This document shows positions 35,297 to 45,629 of a stretch of 64,000 nt of DNA, one piece after another; the stretch's first letter is position 1; every line of letters starts with the position of its first letter. Below the pieces are notes generated by a model. It had not been told where the DNA came from. It worked only from the letters and a program-made list of their open reading frames with translations, and did not search any database. Source of the stretch: Sphingorhabdus rigui. Its GTDB lineage: Bacteria > Pseudomonadota > Alphaproteobacteria > Sphingomonadales > Sphingomonadaceae. The translations under genes were made by a program, and so were the position numbers. The stretch is from contig NZ_JACIEA010000003.1 of NCBI RefSeq assembly GCF_014196595.1, positions 1 through 64,000 on the forward strand, written 5' to 3'.

Positions 35297-35814
35297 TTTG
35301 CTTCACCTTCAACGATCATATCGGGCAATTGCGCCCCCAATGCACGTTCGACATCCAACAAAGCTTGGCGGGTATGCGCAAGCGCGCCAGCTTCAGGGCC
35401 AACACCCCGGTAAATGTTGCGCACAATTGCTTCATCAAGCTCCGCCGTATCGGACAAAGCCGAGCGTAGCGCACCGAGGCGGCCGCCGACCGCGCTCATA
35501 ATCTGGCCGATATGTTTGCCAACAATCATATCGCCAATGCCAACTTCGCGTAGCTGCCCATCCATATCGTCGACAAACACTTCGGTAAGGCGCGCCATGT
35601 CGAGTGCGCAATCACCGCTGTCCTCAAGCCGCAGAAGAACCAGCGACAATATAGAGGCAACCATATCGAAGCGTCCGTCAATGCTGTCCGGCACCTGGCC
35701 TTCGATATACCAATGCGGCTCACGCGCTTTGGCCACGATCTGATTGTACAACGGAATCAGCTTAAGCTTGGGGTCGGGTTCCCCTTTCCCGAAAAGTCTT
35801 TTCAATAATGTCAT
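35290..35814 (-). CDS. Ubiquinol-cytochrome c chaperone family protein (CBP3-like)
   Basis: A 174-residue protein matching the Ubiq_cyt_C_chap domain: LYNQIVAKAREPHWYIEGQV, DGRFDMVASILSLVLLRLE, EVFVDDMDGQLREVGIGD. The mitochondrial homologue CBP3/UQCC1 assists cytochrome b assembly into complex III. It is coupled to the DUF177 gene and divergent from bamE across about 110 bp. Confidence 0.9.
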   Translation of the reverse strand: MTLLKRLFGKGEPDPKLKLIPLYNQIVAKAREPHWYIEGQVPDSIDGRFDMVASILSLVLLRLEDSGDCALDMARLTEVFVDDMDGQLREVGIGDMIVGKHIGQIMSAVGGRLGALRSALSDTAELDEAIVRNIYRGVGPEAGALAHTRQALLDVERALGAQLPDMIVEGEAKW

Positions 35815-35928
35815 TTTGACGCGTTTTCATCCTTACTCATCGGGCATTCATCTGGGATTGCATATTGATATTGCGCCTTAAGGATGCAATGGCAAAGGCC
35901 CAACTTTAGTGGATTAGCGGAGAAGTTT

Positions 35929-36402
35929 ATGCGCGCGACGCAAATTGCAGGTTTTGCAGCATTATTGGCCGCGATGACATTGGCGTCTGGCTGCACCCGC
36001 CTTCGTTCGCATCAGGGCTATATTGGTGACCAGACCCTGCTGAACGCTATCCAACCCGGTGTAGACAATAAGGAATCGGTTCAGGCATCGCTTGGCCGCC
36101 CGACATTTGTGGGTCAGTTCGATCAAAACGACTGGTATTATTATTCACGCGACGCAAAGCAGCTGGCGTTCTCGCAGCCAAAGGCAGACACCCAATATGT
36201 GCTGAAGGTCCGGTTTGACCCAGCCGGAAATGTCGCATCGGTTGCGCAAACGGGCAAAGAACTTATTGCGAAAATCAGCCCTGAAGGCGACAAAACGCCA
36301 ACACTTGGCCGCAACACCAGCTTCTTTGAAGAAATCTTCGGCAATATCGGTTCTGTCGGCGCAGGCACTGGTCAAGGCTCAACGCCGAACAGCCCGAACT
36401 GA
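35929..36402 (+). CDS. bamE: Outer membrane assembly lipoprotein BamE
   Basis: A 157-residue lipoprotein from the ATG at 35929, with GCGGAGAAG upstream. The signal peptide ends in LASGC at Cys22. The SmpA/OmlA core has GVDNKESVQASLGRPTF and DWYYYSRD. BamE stabilises the Bam complex that inserts outer-membrane beta-barrels. The C-terminus has an unusual Gly/Thr/Ser/Asn-rich tail (about 18 residues). Confidence 0.92.
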   Translation: MRATQIAGFAALLAAMTLASGCTRLRSHQGYIGDQTLLNAIQPGVDNKESVQASLGRPTFVGQFDQNDWYYYSRDAKQLAFSQPKADTQYVLKVRFDPAGNVASVAQTGKELIAKISPEGDKTPTLGRNTSFFEEIFGNIGSVGAGTGQGSTPNSPN

Positions 36403-36427
36403 TTCTGGCTTAACGTCACGATATTGG

Positions 36428-36454
36428 AAAAGGCGGGGACCATCGCCCCTGCTT
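36428..36454. terminator. Likely bidirectional terminator between bamE and maeB
   Basis: AAAGGCGGGG (36428-36437 region) can pair with CCCCTGCTTT across a short loop, with two central mismatches. TTTCC follows in each direction. It lies between the convergent bamE and maeB genes. Confidence 0.5.
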
Positions 36455-36463
36455 TCCTGTCGC

Positions 36464-38725
36464 TTATTCAGTGACACCTGCCGCAGCAAGTACGGCCAAG
36501 GTCACCAAGTCGCTGGTGCTTGATGCCATAGTGGCCACCTGTACCTGACGCTCGATACCCAGCAGCATGGGTCCGATGACTTGGTCCCCGCCCAATTCGC
36601 GCAATAGCTTTGCCGACAGGTTTGCCGATTGCAGACCGGGCATGACAAGCACGTTGGCTGGCCCGGACAAACGGCAGAACGGATAGTTTTTCATCAACGC
36701 TGGGTTGAGCGCAACATCCGGCGGCATGTCGCCTTCATATTCGAAGTCGGGGCGGCGGGCATCCAATATGGCAACGGCATCGCGGATGTTATTGAGCCAG
36801 TTTCCAGCTGGGTTGCCGAAGGTCGAGAATGACAGGAACGCAACGCGTGGAACATGGCCCATGCGGCGGGCAACGCCAGCGGTTTTCTCGGCAATATGGG
36901 CGAGTTCTTCTGCCGATGGACGCTCATTGACCGTGGTGTCGGCGATAAATACCGTATGTGTTTTTCCGACCATGACGTGAATGCCAAACGGTGTCGCATC
37001 CTTCTTTGCATCAAGCACCCGGCGCAACTCGCGCAGGGTTTGTCCAAAGGTACGGGTCACGCCCGTGATCATCGCGTCGGCTTGGTCCATCTGAAGCAGC
37101 AGTGCGCCAAAGATGTTGCGGTCGCGGTTGACCATCCGCTGGATGTCGCGGCGCAGATAACCGCGACGTTGCAAGCGGTTATACAGCCGGTCGACCATTT
37201 TCTCGACCAGTGGACTTTGGACGCTGTTATGGATTTCATACTCGTCCGGATTGGCGCCGAGTCCGATTAGCTTTTCAGTGACGCGCGCATCGCGTCCGAT
37301 CAGCACGGGAACGCCATAGCCATCTTGCTTGAACTGAACGGCGGCGCGCAAAACGACGTCTTCTTCAGCTTCGGCAAAAATGACACGCTTTGGTTTTGCC
37401 CGTGCCGCTTCATAAACTTGGGTCAGAACGGATGTTGTCGGGTTTTGACGCGCGCGCAGACTTGCACGGTAGGCGTTCATATCCGCAATCGGTTTTTGCG
37501 CGACGCCCGAATCCATTGCTGCCTTTGCCACGGCCGAGGCGACGATTTCCATGAGGCGCGGGTCAAATGGCGACGGGATGATATAATCCCGTCCGAATTT
37601 GTGCATCATGCCGCCATAGGCAGCCGCCACTTCTTCGGGCACGGTTTCGCGCGCCAATTGTGCCAAGGCATGCGATGCCGCAATCTTCATGGGTTCGTTG
37701 ATCGTCGTGGCGCGCACGTCGAGCGCCCCGCGAAACAGGAATGGAAAACACAGGACATTGTTGACCTGATTTGGAAAATCAGACCGTCCCGTCGCAATGA
37801 TCGCATCGGGCCGCGCCGCGCGCGCCACAGGTGGCGAGATTTCGGGATCCGGGTTCGCCATGGCGAAGATGATTGGCTCAGGGGCCATCGACTTCACCAT
37901 ATCGGCGCTCAACGCATTGGCGGCGGAAAGGCCAAGGAACACATCTGCGCCGACAATGGCTTCCGCCAGATTGCGCGCGGTTGTTTTTGCCGCATGCGCC
38001 GATTTCCACTGGTCCATGCCTTCCGTACGGCCCTGATAAATCACGCCGGAACGGTCGCACATAATGACATTATCGTGCGGAACGCCCATGGCTTTGATCA
38101 GCTCGGTGCAGGCAATCGCCGCTGCGCCTGCGCCATTGCAGACAATCTTTATGTCTTTCAGCGAACGGCCCGTAAGCTCGCACGCATTGATCAATCCTGC
38201 CGCCGCGATGATCGCGGTGCCGTGCTGGTCATCATGAAAGACGGGAATATTCATCCGTTCTTTCAACGTCTGTTCAATGATGAAGCAATCAGGCGCGGCG
38301 ATATCTTCCAGATTGATGCCGCCAAATGTCGGTTCAAGAAGTTCGACCGCGTCAATGAAACGCTGCGCATCTTCGGTCTTCACTTCGATATCGATCGAGT
38401 CGACATCGGCGAAGCGTTTGAACAGCACCGCTTTGCCTTCCATCACGGGCTTGGATGCCAATGCACCCAAATTGCCCATGCCAAGGATCGCTGTACCATT
38501 TGAGATAACCGCGACGAGATTACCCTTCGCAGTATAATCATAGGCCGTTGCCGGGTCGTCATAAATAGCCTGCACCGGCACAGCGACACCCGGTGAATAT
38601 GCGAGCGACAAATCGCGTTGTGTGGCCATTGGCTTGGTCGCCACGATTTCGATTTTCCCTGGACGACCTTGGGAATGAAAATCCAAAGCTTCCTGAGCTG
38701 TAATCTGTACGTCGCTATCGTTCAT
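36464..38725 (-). CDS. maeB: NADP-dependent malic enzyme with C-terminal phosphotransacetylase-like domain
   Basis: A 753-residue MaeB. The malic enzyme half (about residues 1-425) has SLAYSPGVAVP, IPVFHDDQHGTAI and the NAD(P) region KIVCNGAGAAAIACTEL. The phosphotransacetylase-like half (about 430-753) has FAEAEEDVVLRAAVQF and GPANVLVMPGLQSANLSAK. It decarboxylates malate to pyruvate; the PTA-like domain binds acetyl-CoA as a regulator and is not an active transacetylase in studied rhizobial homologues. Transcribed alone, divergent from mutS. Confidence 0.95.
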   Translation of the reverse strand: MNDSDVQITAQEALDFHSQGRPGKIEIVATKPMATQRDLSLAYSPGVAVPVQAIYDDPATAYDYTAKGNLVAVISNGTAILGMGNLGALASKPVMEGKAVLFKRFADVDSIDIEVKTEDAQRFIDAVELLEPTFGGINLEDIAAPDCFIIEQTLKERMNIPVFHDDQHGTAIIAAAGLINACELTGRSLKDIKIVCNGAGAAAIACTELIKAMGVPHDNVIMCDRSGVIYQGRTEGMDQWKSAHAAKTTARNLAEAIVGADVFLGLSAANALSADMVKSMAPEPIIFAMANPDPEISPPVARAARPDAIIATGRSDFPNQVNNVLCFPFLFRGALDVRATTINEPMKIAASHALAQLARETVPEEVAAAYGGMMHKFGRDYIIPSPFDPRLMEIVASAVAKAAMDSGVAQKPIADMNAYRASLRARQNPTTSVLTQVYEAARAKPKRVIFAEAEEDVVLRAAVQFKQDGYGVPVLIGRDARVTEKLIGLGANPDEYEIHNSVQSPLVEKMVDRLYNRLQRRGYLRRDIQRMVNRDRNIFGALLLQMDQADAMITGVTRTFGQTLRELRRVLDAKKDATPFGIHVMVGKTHTVFIADTTVNERPSAEELAHIAEKTAGVARRMGHVPRVAFLSFSTFGNPAGNWLNNIRDAVAILDARRPDFEYEGDMPPDVALNPALMKNYPFCRLSGPANVLVMPGLQSANLSAKLLRELGGDQVIGPMLLGIERQVQVATMASSTSDLVTLAVLAAAGVTE

Positions 38726-38826
38726 TTTGGGGCCTGACCGTATTTTATAATTTAAACTGCCCTAACGTGGTGGTGCCGCTAGGGCAAGCATTGCCCCGCA
38801 GGAACGGCTCCGCTATCGCGTTGCCC

Positions 38827-41445
38827 ATGACGGGGACAATGAAAGCAACATCGGGACCAACACCAATGATGGTGCAGTATCTCGCGCTGAAGGCGAAGGC
38901 CGAAGATTGCCTGTTGTTCTACCGCATGGGCGACTTTTTTGAGCTATTCTTCGATGATGCGCGCGCTGCTGCTGCAACGTTGGATATCGCGCTGACATCG
39001 CGTGGCGAACATGATGGCAGGCCGATTCCGATGTGCGGCGTGCCTGTGCATGCAGCCGAAGGCTATCTGGCGCGGCTCATTAAGGCCGGGCACCGCGTTG
39101 CGATTGCGGAGCAAACCGAAAGCCCCGAGGATGCCAAGGCGCGCGGCGGTTCAAAGACATTGGTGGCGCGCGACATCGTCCGGTTCGTGACGGCAGGAAC
39201 GTTGACGGAGGACAGCTTGCTAGACAGCTGGACTTCAAACATGCTCGTCGCCGTCGCGCCGGTGGGTGACGAATATGGTCTGGCGGCGGCAGATATTTCG
39301 ACGGGCTATTTCGAACTCGTCACCGTTGCGGCGAGCGCACTTGAGGCCGAGCTTGCACGCCTTTCCGCAAGCGAACTTGTCGTACCGGATGGTTTGGCCC
39401 AGCAGTTTATAGGCGCAATCATTCGTCCCCGCGCTGACTTTGACAGCATCGTCGGCGGCGATTTGCTGAAGCAGCATTTTGCGCTTTCGACCTTGGACGC
39501 TATCGGTGCGGTCACGCGTGCTGAGCAGGCTGCCGCTGGCGGGCTCATCGCCTATCTGGCGCATGTCGGGCAGGGCAACATGCCCTTCCTCAAACTGCCG
39601 GTCCGGCGTGAAGTGCATGCCCATTTGCTGATTGACCAAGCAACACGCGACAGCCTGGAAATCAGCGCAGCGAACAAAGGCGCACGCGCTGGATCATTAC
39701 TGGCCGAGGTGGACCGCACGATAACGGGTGCCGGCGCACGCCAGCTGGCGTCGGACCTGTCTGCGCCGTTGATGGACCAAAGCATCATCGAAGCGCGCTT
39801 GTCGCTGGTGCAGTGGTTCCATGACGCGCCGTTGACCCGCGATGCCGTCCGGTCCGCTTTGCGACAATTGCCCGATATCGCCCGCGCATTAGGCCGTGTT
39901 GTTGCCGGACGCGGCAGTCCACGTGACTTGGGGCAAATTCGCGATGGATTGGATGCGGCGCGCCATCTACGGGAACGATTGGGCGCCATGGCCGACCGCC
40001 CCCAATTGCTCGACCATTTGCTGCCGATGTTGGATGGCCACGGCCATATGGTGGACGTGCTCAGCCGTGCACTTGTTACCTCCCCGCCCACCGATACCAC
40101 ACAGGGTGGCTATATCGCAGAAGGTTATGATGCGGCGTTGGACGTGCTGCGTTCGGCTGGCCGTGACGGGCGGCAGGCGATTGCCCAATTGGAGGCGCGC
40201 TATCGCGATTCGACCGGCGTGGCTGCGCTGAAGATCCGGCACAATGCCGTTCTGGGATATTTTGTTGAAGTGCCGGCCAAGCATGGCGATGCACTCATGG
40301 CGGCCGGGTCAGGCTTTGCGCACCGGCAAACGATGGCTGGCGCAGTCCGTTTCAACTCGCCTGAGCTTCATGAAGAGGCCATGCGCATCACGCAGGCCAG
40401 TGGACACGCCTTGGCTGCTGAAGCCGCGCATTTGGAAGAGCTGACCGCGATTGTGCTCACGCGGCGTGATGCAATCGCCGCGAGCGCCGACGCCTTGGCG
40501 CGGATTGATGTTTCGGCGGCGCTTGCGGAACGCGCTGCAGAGGGCAATTGGTGCCGTCCATCTTTTGTCAGCCACCCATGCCTTGAAATCGAAGGCGGCC
40601 GACATCCGGTGGTCGAAAGCGCGCTGGCCAAATCGGGTGACCGGTTCATTGCCAATGATTGCAAGCTGTCGCCCGATAAGCGGCTGTGGCTGGTCAGCGG
40701 CCCCAATATGGGCGGTAAATCCACCTTCTTGCGGCAGAATGCGTTGATCGTTTTACTGGCACAGGCGGGAAGCTATGTTCCTGCGACATCGGCCAAGCTT
40801 GGCCTTGTTGACCGTCTTTTCAGCCGCGTCGGTGCATCGGATAATCTGGCGCGCGGGCGGTCGACCTTTATGGTCGAAATGGTCGAAACGGCGGCCATTC
40901 TTGCGCAGGCAACCGAACGCAGCTTTGTGATTTTGGATGAGGTTGGGCGCGGCACATCGACTTATGACGGCCTTGCCATTGCATGGGCGGTTGTTGAGGG
41001 CATTCACGAAACCAATCGCTGCCGCTGCCTGTTCGCAACGCATTATCACGAGCTGACCCGGTTGTCGGACAGCCTCGATGCGTTGTCGCTGCACCATGTC
41101 CGCGCCAAGGAGTATAAGGGCGACCTTGTCTTGCTCCACGAGCTTGGCGATGGCCCCGCCGACCGCAGTTACGGTATCGCAGTGGCAAAGCTTGCCGGTC
41201 TTCCGCCGCAAGTCGTGTCGCGGGCAAAGACCGTGCTGGAGAAACTCGAAAAAGGGCGTGCGGAAACTGGTGGCCTGGCCGCGGGTCTGGGTGACCTGCC
41301 ATTGTTCAGCGCCGCGCTGGACGCCGCCGAAGCCAAGGTTGATGCCTTGCGTGAAAAGCTCACTGGCCTCGATATCGACGCACTTAGCCCGCGGGCAGCG
41401 CTTGACCTGCTCTATGAATTAAAGCGGGCCGCTGGCGAAAATTAA
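38827..41445 (+). CDS. mutS: DNA mismatch repair protein MutS
   Basis: An 872-residue MutS counted from the ATG at 38827; further ATGs at 38839 and upstream GTG are possible because no clear ribosome-binding site decides. The mismatch-recognition domain has YRMGDFFELFFDDA (Phe-x-Glu). The ATPase has GPNMGGKSTFLRQ (Walker A), FVILDEVGRGTSTYDG (Walker B) and FATHYHEL. The stop is immediately followed by the convergent nupC stop with no intergenic base. Confidence 0.96.
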   Translation: MTGTMKATSGPTPMMVQYLALKAKAEDCLLFYRMGDFFELFFDDARAAAATLDIALTSRGEHDGRPIPMCGVPVHAAEGYLARLIKAGHRVAIAEQTESPEDAKARGGSKTLVARDIVRFVTAGTLTEDSLLDSWTSNMLVAVAPVGDEYGLAAADISTGYFELVTVAASALEAELARLSASELVVPDGLAQQFIGAIIRPRADFDSIVGGDLLKQHFALSTLDAIGAVTRAEQAAAGGLIAYLAHVGQGNMPFLKLPVRREVHAHLLIDQATRDSLEISAANKGARAGSLLAEVDRTITGAGARQLASDLSAPLMDQSIIEARLSLVQWFHDAPLTRDAVRSALRQLPDIARALGRVVAGRGSPRDLGQIRDGLDAARHLRERLGAMADRPQLLDHLLPMLDGHGHMVDVLSRALVTSPPTDTTQGGYIAEGYDAALDVLRSAGRDGRQAIAQLEARYRDSTGVAALKIRHNAVLGYFVEVPAKHGDALMAAGSGFAHRQTMAGAVRFNSPELHEEAMRITQASGHALAAEAAHLEELTAIVLTRRDAIAASADALARIDVSAALAERAAEGNWCRPSFVSHPCLEIEGGRHPVVESALAKSGDRFIANDCKLSPDKRLWLVSGPNMGGKSTFLRQNALIVLLAQAGSYVPATSAKLGLVDRLFSRVGASDNLARGRSTFMVEMVETAAILAQATERSFVILDEVGRGTSTYDGLAIAWAVVEGIHETNRCRCLFATHYHELTRLSDSLDALSLHHVRAKEYKGDLVLLHELGDGPADRSYGIAVAKLAGLPPQVVSRAKTVLEKLEKGRAETGGLAAGLGDLPLFSAALDAAEAKVDALREKLTGLDIDALSPRAALDLLYELKRAAGEN

Positions 41446-42711
41446 TTACCCCAAAGACAGGAACAAACCGGCCAGCGCCGCGCTCATCAGGTTGGATAGC
41501 GATCCGGCAGCAAGCGCCTTCAAACCCAGCTTGGCAATGATGGGCCGCTGGTTTGGCGCAAGGCTTCCCGTCACGGCCATTTGAATGGCAATCGAACTGA
41601 AATTCGCAAAGCCGCATAACGCGAAGGTAACGATGCCGACGGTCGGTGCGGAAAGTTCTTTCAGTGCGCCCAAATCAATGAAGGCGACGAATTCGTTCAG
41701 AACGATTTTGGTGCCGAACAAGCCGCCAGCTTGAATCGCTTCATGCCATGGCACGCCCAAAAGAAACATTACGGGTGCAAAGGCATAGCCAACAATTTGC
41801 TGGAAACTCAGGTCCGGCTGACCAAACCAGCCGCCGATGCCGCCCAATATGCCGTTGGCAAGCGCAACCAACGCAACGAAAGCAAGGACCATCGCGCCGA
41901 CCGCCACCGCCAGCTTAACGCCGGTTTGTGCGCCTTGCGCCGCGGCCATAATGATATTGGCGGGTTTTTCTTCGCCATCATCATGGACCATGACAGGTTC
42001 ATCATCAGGATGCGGGTTGGCCAGCGCAGGATCACGTTCGGCGAGCACTGCTGCAGGGACGTCGGGCATCATTAGCTTCGCCATCAAAATGCCGCCCGGC
42101 GCGGACATGAATGCTGCTGCGAGCAGATAATCGATGCGGATGCCCATCGATGCGTAAGCGGCCAATATGGTGCCGGCAACGCCCGCCATGCCCACGGTCA
42201 TGACGCAGAAAAGCTGCTCCGGTTTCAAATTGGCAAGATAGGGGCGGATGACCAATGGTGATTCTGACTGGCCCACGAAAATATTGGCGGCAGCACACAG
42301 GCTTTCGACTTTTGAAATGCCGGTAATTTTTTGCAAACCGCCACCGATCCAGCGGATAACATATTGCATGATGCCCAGATAATAGAGGATCGAGATCAGC
42401 GAAGCGAAGAATATGATGACGGGAAGCGCCGCAATCGCAAAACTGTTGCCGCCGATTTCGGGAGAGGCGAGCGGGCCAAAAATGAATTGCGTCCCCTTTG
42501 CCGAATAGCCGAGCAGGTTCGAAACGCCGGTAGACGCGGCATTGAGCGCGACCTTACCCCATGAGGTGTAGAGTACGAGGGCGGCGACGCTGGCCTGCAA
42601 GGCAAAGGCTGCGCCAACCACGCGGAACTTGATGGCGCGCCTGTTTGACGAGAGCAAAGTGGCGATCGCGAGAATGACGATCATCCCTGCAAGGCTCAAT
42701 AAAATATGCAT
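41446..42711 (-). CDS. Concentrative nucleoside transporter (NupC/CNT family)
   Basis: A 421-residue membrane protein with an N-terminal Nucleos_tra2 domain, the GATE domain and a C-terminal domain. Key blocks: NIFVGQSESPLVIRPYL, GTILAAYASMGI, GTKIVLNEFVAF, CGFANFSSIAIQ. Imports nucleosides by proton or sodium symport. An insert of hydrophilic residues rich in Asp/Glu (about residues 215-245) lies between helices. Convergent with mutS and divergent from the queuosine-precursor transporter. Confidence 0.93.
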   Translation of the reverse strand: MHILLSLAGMIVILAIATLLSSNRRAIKFRVVGAAFALQASVAALVLYTSWGKVALNAASTGVSNLLGYSAKGTQFIFGPLASPEIGGNSFAIAALPVIIFFASLISILYYLGIMQYVIRWIGGGLQKITGISKVESLCAAANIFVGQSESPLVIRPYLANLKPEQLFCVMTVGMAGVAGTILAAYASMGIRIDYLLAAAFMSAPGGILMAKLMMPDVPAAVLAERDPALANPHPDDEPVMVHDDGEEKPANIIMAAAQGAQTGVKLAVAVGAMVLAFVALVALANGILGGIGGWFGQPDLSFQQIVGYAFAPVMFLLGVPWHEAIQAGGLFGTKIVLNEFVAFIDLGALKELSAPTVGIVTFALCGFANFSSIAIQMAVTGSLAPNQRPIIAKLGLKALAAGSLSNLMSAALAGLFLSLG

Positions 42712-42797
42712 AAAGTCCCCAACCCCGATTTATTGCCGCGATACCTAGCGCCATCGTTGGCCTTGCGCCAATAAAATTAGACGCTAGTCAGTTTCTC

Positions 42798-43460
42798 ATG
42801 ACTAACCAGACCACATCCGGCGTATCATTAAGCGCCATTCCGCGCTCCTTGTTTGTTTTTGCTATCTTCTATGGTGGCATGGTCCCCTTGGGCGGATTTT
42901 TAGGTGCCAAGCAGGTTGCGATTGGGCCGCTGGCCGTTGAAGCGGGGATTTTTCCGTTTCTGACGCTGATCGCGGTTTCAAGTGCCATTGCCGAAATGCA
43001 TGGACGCGCCATTGCTGACCGCTTGGTGCGTTATGGCTTTGTGCCTTTGTTCATTGCGATTGGCCTTTCCTATTTTGTCCTGCAACTCCCGACTGATCCC
43101 GGCATGTATGAACCCGCCAAAGAAGCCTTTCCGGTCATCGTCGGCCAAAGCGGGCGGATGATGGCAGCGGGCATCCTTGCCTATGGCGTATCGGTTTCGT
43201 TGAATGTCTGGTTGTTTGCGCGGCTGAAAGGCACGTCGGGCAAGTTCCTTGCGGCTCGTGGTTTTGTCGCCGCTGCCTTGTCGCAGATTGTCGACACGCT
43301 GATCTTCATCACGGTGTCCTTCTATGGCGTGCGCCCTATCGCTGATCTGATGGTTGGGCAGATGATTGCCAAAATTGTCCTGTCGGCGGTCATGGTCCCG
43401 CTGGTCATTGCCCTAGTCGTCCGTATCGGCCGCAAACTTGACGCAGAAGGCGCAGCATGA
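42798..43460 (+). CDS. Queuosine precursor transporter (YhhQ/VUT family)
   Basis: A 220-residue membrane protein with six hydrophobic segments. [19 protein letters not shown] and [20 protein letters not shown] are the family blocks. YhhQ imports 7-cyano- or 7-aminomethyl-7-deazaguanine for tRNA queuosine. No preQ1 riboswitch could be recognised upstream. The stop overlaps the argB start. Confidence 0.9.
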   Translation: MTNQTTSGVSLSAIPRSLFVFAIFYGGMVPLGGFLGAKQVAIGPLAVEAGIFPFLTLIAVSSAIAEMHGRAIADRLVRYGFVPLFIAIGLSYFVLQLPTDPGMYEPAKEAFPVIVGQSGRMMAAGILAYGVSVSLNVWLFARLKGTSGKFLAARGFVAAALSQIVDTLIFITVSFYGVRPIADLMVGQMIAKIVLSAVMVPLVIALVVRIGRKLDAEGAA

Positions 43461-44347
43461 CGATTAATCCCGCCAACCTAGCCAAAGCCGAAACGCTTAC
43501 CGAGGCGCTGCCCTATTTGCAGCGTTACGCGGGTAAGACATTTGTCGTAAAATATGGCGGTCATGCGATGGGCGATGCTGGTCTGGCGCGCGATTTTGCG
43601 GAAGATGTCGTGTTGTTAAAAGCCGTCGGCATTAACCCCGTCGTTGTTCATGGCGGCGGCCCGCAAATCGGCGCCATGCTCAAAAAATTGGGCGTGGAAA
43701 GCCAGTTTGTTGATGGTTTGCGCGTCACCGACGCCGAAACGGCGAAGATCGCCGAAATGGTGCTTTCGGGCGCGATCAACAAAGAACTGGTCGGCTGGAT
43801 CAACGCTGCGGGTGGTAAAGCGCTTGGCATATCCGGCAAAGACGGCGGCTTTGTTACCGCAACGAAGGTTCAGCGGACGCAGAAAGACCCGGACAGCCAT
43901 ATCGAACGCAATATCGATTTGGGTTTTGTCGGCGAACCGACGACGGTCGACCGCAGCGTCATTGATACGATCAGCGCCGCGGGGATGATTCCGGTCATTG
44001 CGCCCATTGGCGTTGGCGCAGACGGGCATACGTACAATATCAACGCCGACACGATGGCGGGCGCGGTGGCGAGTGCGCTTGGCGCATCGCGGTTGTTCCT
44101 TTTGACCGATGTTGCCGGCGTGCTCGACAAATCGGGCCAGTTGCTGACCGATCTGGATCCTGCGGCGATTGCTAAGCTGCAAAGCGACGGCACGATTAGC
44201 GGCGGCATGATTCCCAAAATTCAGACCTGCGTTGATGCGGTGGAATCGGGCGTGGACGCAGCGGTCATCCTCGACGGGCGCACGAGCCACGCGATGTTGA
44301 TCGAAATGTTCACCGTGAAGGGTGCAGGCACGCTGATCCATAAGTGA
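43457..44347 (+). CDS. argB: Acetylglutamate kinase
   Basis: A 296-residue Arg[39 protein letters not shown]-like [25 protein letters not shown] and [14 protein letters not shown]. It phosphorylates N-acetylglutamate in arginine synthesis. Coupled by a 4-nt overlap to the queuosine-precursor transporter, an association without obvious metabolic logic. Confidence 0.96.
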   Translation: MTINPANLAKAETLTEALPYLQRYAGKTFVVKYGGHAMGDAGLARDFAEDVVLLKAVGINPVVVHGGGPQIGAMLKKLGVESQFVDGLRVTDAETAKIAEMVLSGAINKELVGWINAAGGKALGISGKDGGFVTATKVQRTQKDPDSHIERNIDLGFVGEPTTVDRSVIDTISAAGMIPVIAPIGVGADGHTYNINADTMAGAVASALGASRLFLLTDVAGVLDKSGQLLTDLDPAAIAKLQSDGTISGGMIPKIQTCVDAVESGVDAAVILDGRTSHAMLIEMFTVKGAGTLIHK

Positions 44348-44429
44348 AATCAGCCATTGCTGTTTTAGGGTGTTGATACAGCGCCTTGGCTCGGCTAATT
44401 GCCAACGCCAGACCTATCCGGAGAATATC

Positions 44430-44732
44430 ATGCTTCTCGCGCTCATTTCCATTATTGGCTATCTGATGACGATCCTGTCGACGGTTGTCATCGTTCAGTT
44501 CATTTTGAGCCTGCTTATCGCGTTTAACGTTGTCAGCCTTTCGAACAATATCGTCTCGTCAATCTGGCAAGCGTTGAATGTCATTCTTGACCCGTTTTTA
44601 AGGCCCATCCGCAAAATCCTGCCCGACACCGGCATGATTGATTTTTCCCCAATGGTGCTGCTGATCGGGCTGCGCGTTCTCCAGATGCTTCTGATGGGCC
44701 TTGCCAGTGATATCTCAATGGCGGGCATGTGA
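44430..44732 (+). CDS. YggT family membrane protein
   Basis: A 100-residue protein from the ATG at 44430, after a GGAGA ribosome-binding site. Two hydrophobic segments flank the signature [19 protein letters not shown]. YggT proteins are linked to osmotic adaptation or cell division in various bacteria. The stop overlaps the folD start (GTGA). Confidence 0.88.
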   Translation: MLLALISIIGYLMTILSTVVIVQFILSLLIAFNVVSLSNNIVSSIWQALNVILDPFLRPIRKILPDTGMIDFSPMVLLIGLRVLQMLLMGLASDISMAGM

Positions 44733-45625
44733 GCACAGCTATGATCATTGATGGTAAAGCCTTTGCAGCCAATTTGCGCCAACGGATCGCAGCTTTAGTC
44801 CCTGCTTTTGTAACCAAAACAGGCAGAAGCCCCGGTCTCGCGGTTGTGCTGGTGGGCGAAGACCCTGCAAGCCAAGTCTATGTAGGGTCCAAGAAAAAGG
44901 CGACCGTCGAAGCGGGAATGAAAAGCTTTGAACATAAGTTATCGGCTTCGGTTTCGCAGGATGAACTGATCGCATTGGTGGAAACACTCAATGCCGATCC
45001 GGCTGTTGATGGCATTCTGGTTCAGTTGCCCTTGCCAGCGCATATGGATGACAAGGCGGTCATTGCCGCAATTGATCCCGCCAAGGATGTCGACGGGTTC
45101 CATGTGGTCAATGCAGGGCGGCTTGCGGTGGGTGAGGATGCTTTTGTGCCGTGCACGCCTTTGGGCTGCCTCATGCTCTTAAAAGACCATATGGGCGATT
45201 TGTCCGGCAAGAATGCTGTCGTGATTGGACGGTCCAACATTGTTGGCAAACCAATGGCGCAATTGTTGCTCGCTGAAAATTGTACCGTCACCATCGCGCA
45301 TAGCCGCACGCAGGATTTGCCCGATGTCGTGCGGCGCGCGGATATTGTTGTCGCAGCCGTCGGCCGCGCTGAAATGGTAACGGGCGACTGGTTGAAACCG
45401 GGCGCGGTGGTCATCGATGTCGGTATCAACCGCCTTGCGCCCGCAGATGGGCAAAGCAAGGGCCGGCTGGTCGGCGACGTTGCCTTTGATGATGCCCTCC
45501 GTCATGCTGGCGCAATCACACCTGTGCCGGGCGGCGTTGGACCCATGACTATTGCGTGCTTGTTGCGCAACACTTTGGTCGCTGCGCATCGCCGTGCAGG
45601 GATAACAGTGCCGGAAGGCATATGA
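44729..45625 (+). CDS. folD: Methylenetetrahydrofolate dehydrogenase/cyclohydrolase
   Basis: A 298-residue FolD: catalytic [14 protein letters not shown] (Tyr and Lys), [30 protein letters not shown] and [13 protein letters not shown]. It interconverts methylene- and formyl-tetrahydrofolate. Start is GTG at 44729 in the yggT overlap, or the ATG four codons later at 44741. Confidence 0.95.
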   Translation: MSTAMIIDGKAFAANLRQRIAALVPAFVTKTGRSPGLAVVLVGEDPASQVYVGSKKKATVEAGMKSFEHKLSASVSQDELIALVETLNADPAVDGILVQLPLPAHMDDKAVIAAIDPAKDVDGFHVVNAGRLAVGEDAFVPCTPLGCLMLLKDHMGDLSGKNAVVIGRSNIVGKPMAQLLLAENCTVTIAHSRTQDLPDVVRRADIVVAAVGRAEMVTGDWLKPGAVVIDVGINRLAPADGQSKGRLVGDVAFDDALRHAGAITPVPGGVGPMTIACLLRNTLVAAHRRAGITVPEGI

Positions 45626-45629
45626 CGTC

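Noticed and set aside
37325-38503. A 392-codon plus-strand open frame
   Set aside because: It is antisense to maeB in a GC-rich gene, has Cys/His/Arg-rich composition, and shows no domain; maeB is a clear full-length enzyme.
42712-42797. preQ1 riboswitch before the queuosine-precursor transporter
   Set aside because: The 86-bp leader lacks a recognisable preQ1 hairpin and A-rich tail.
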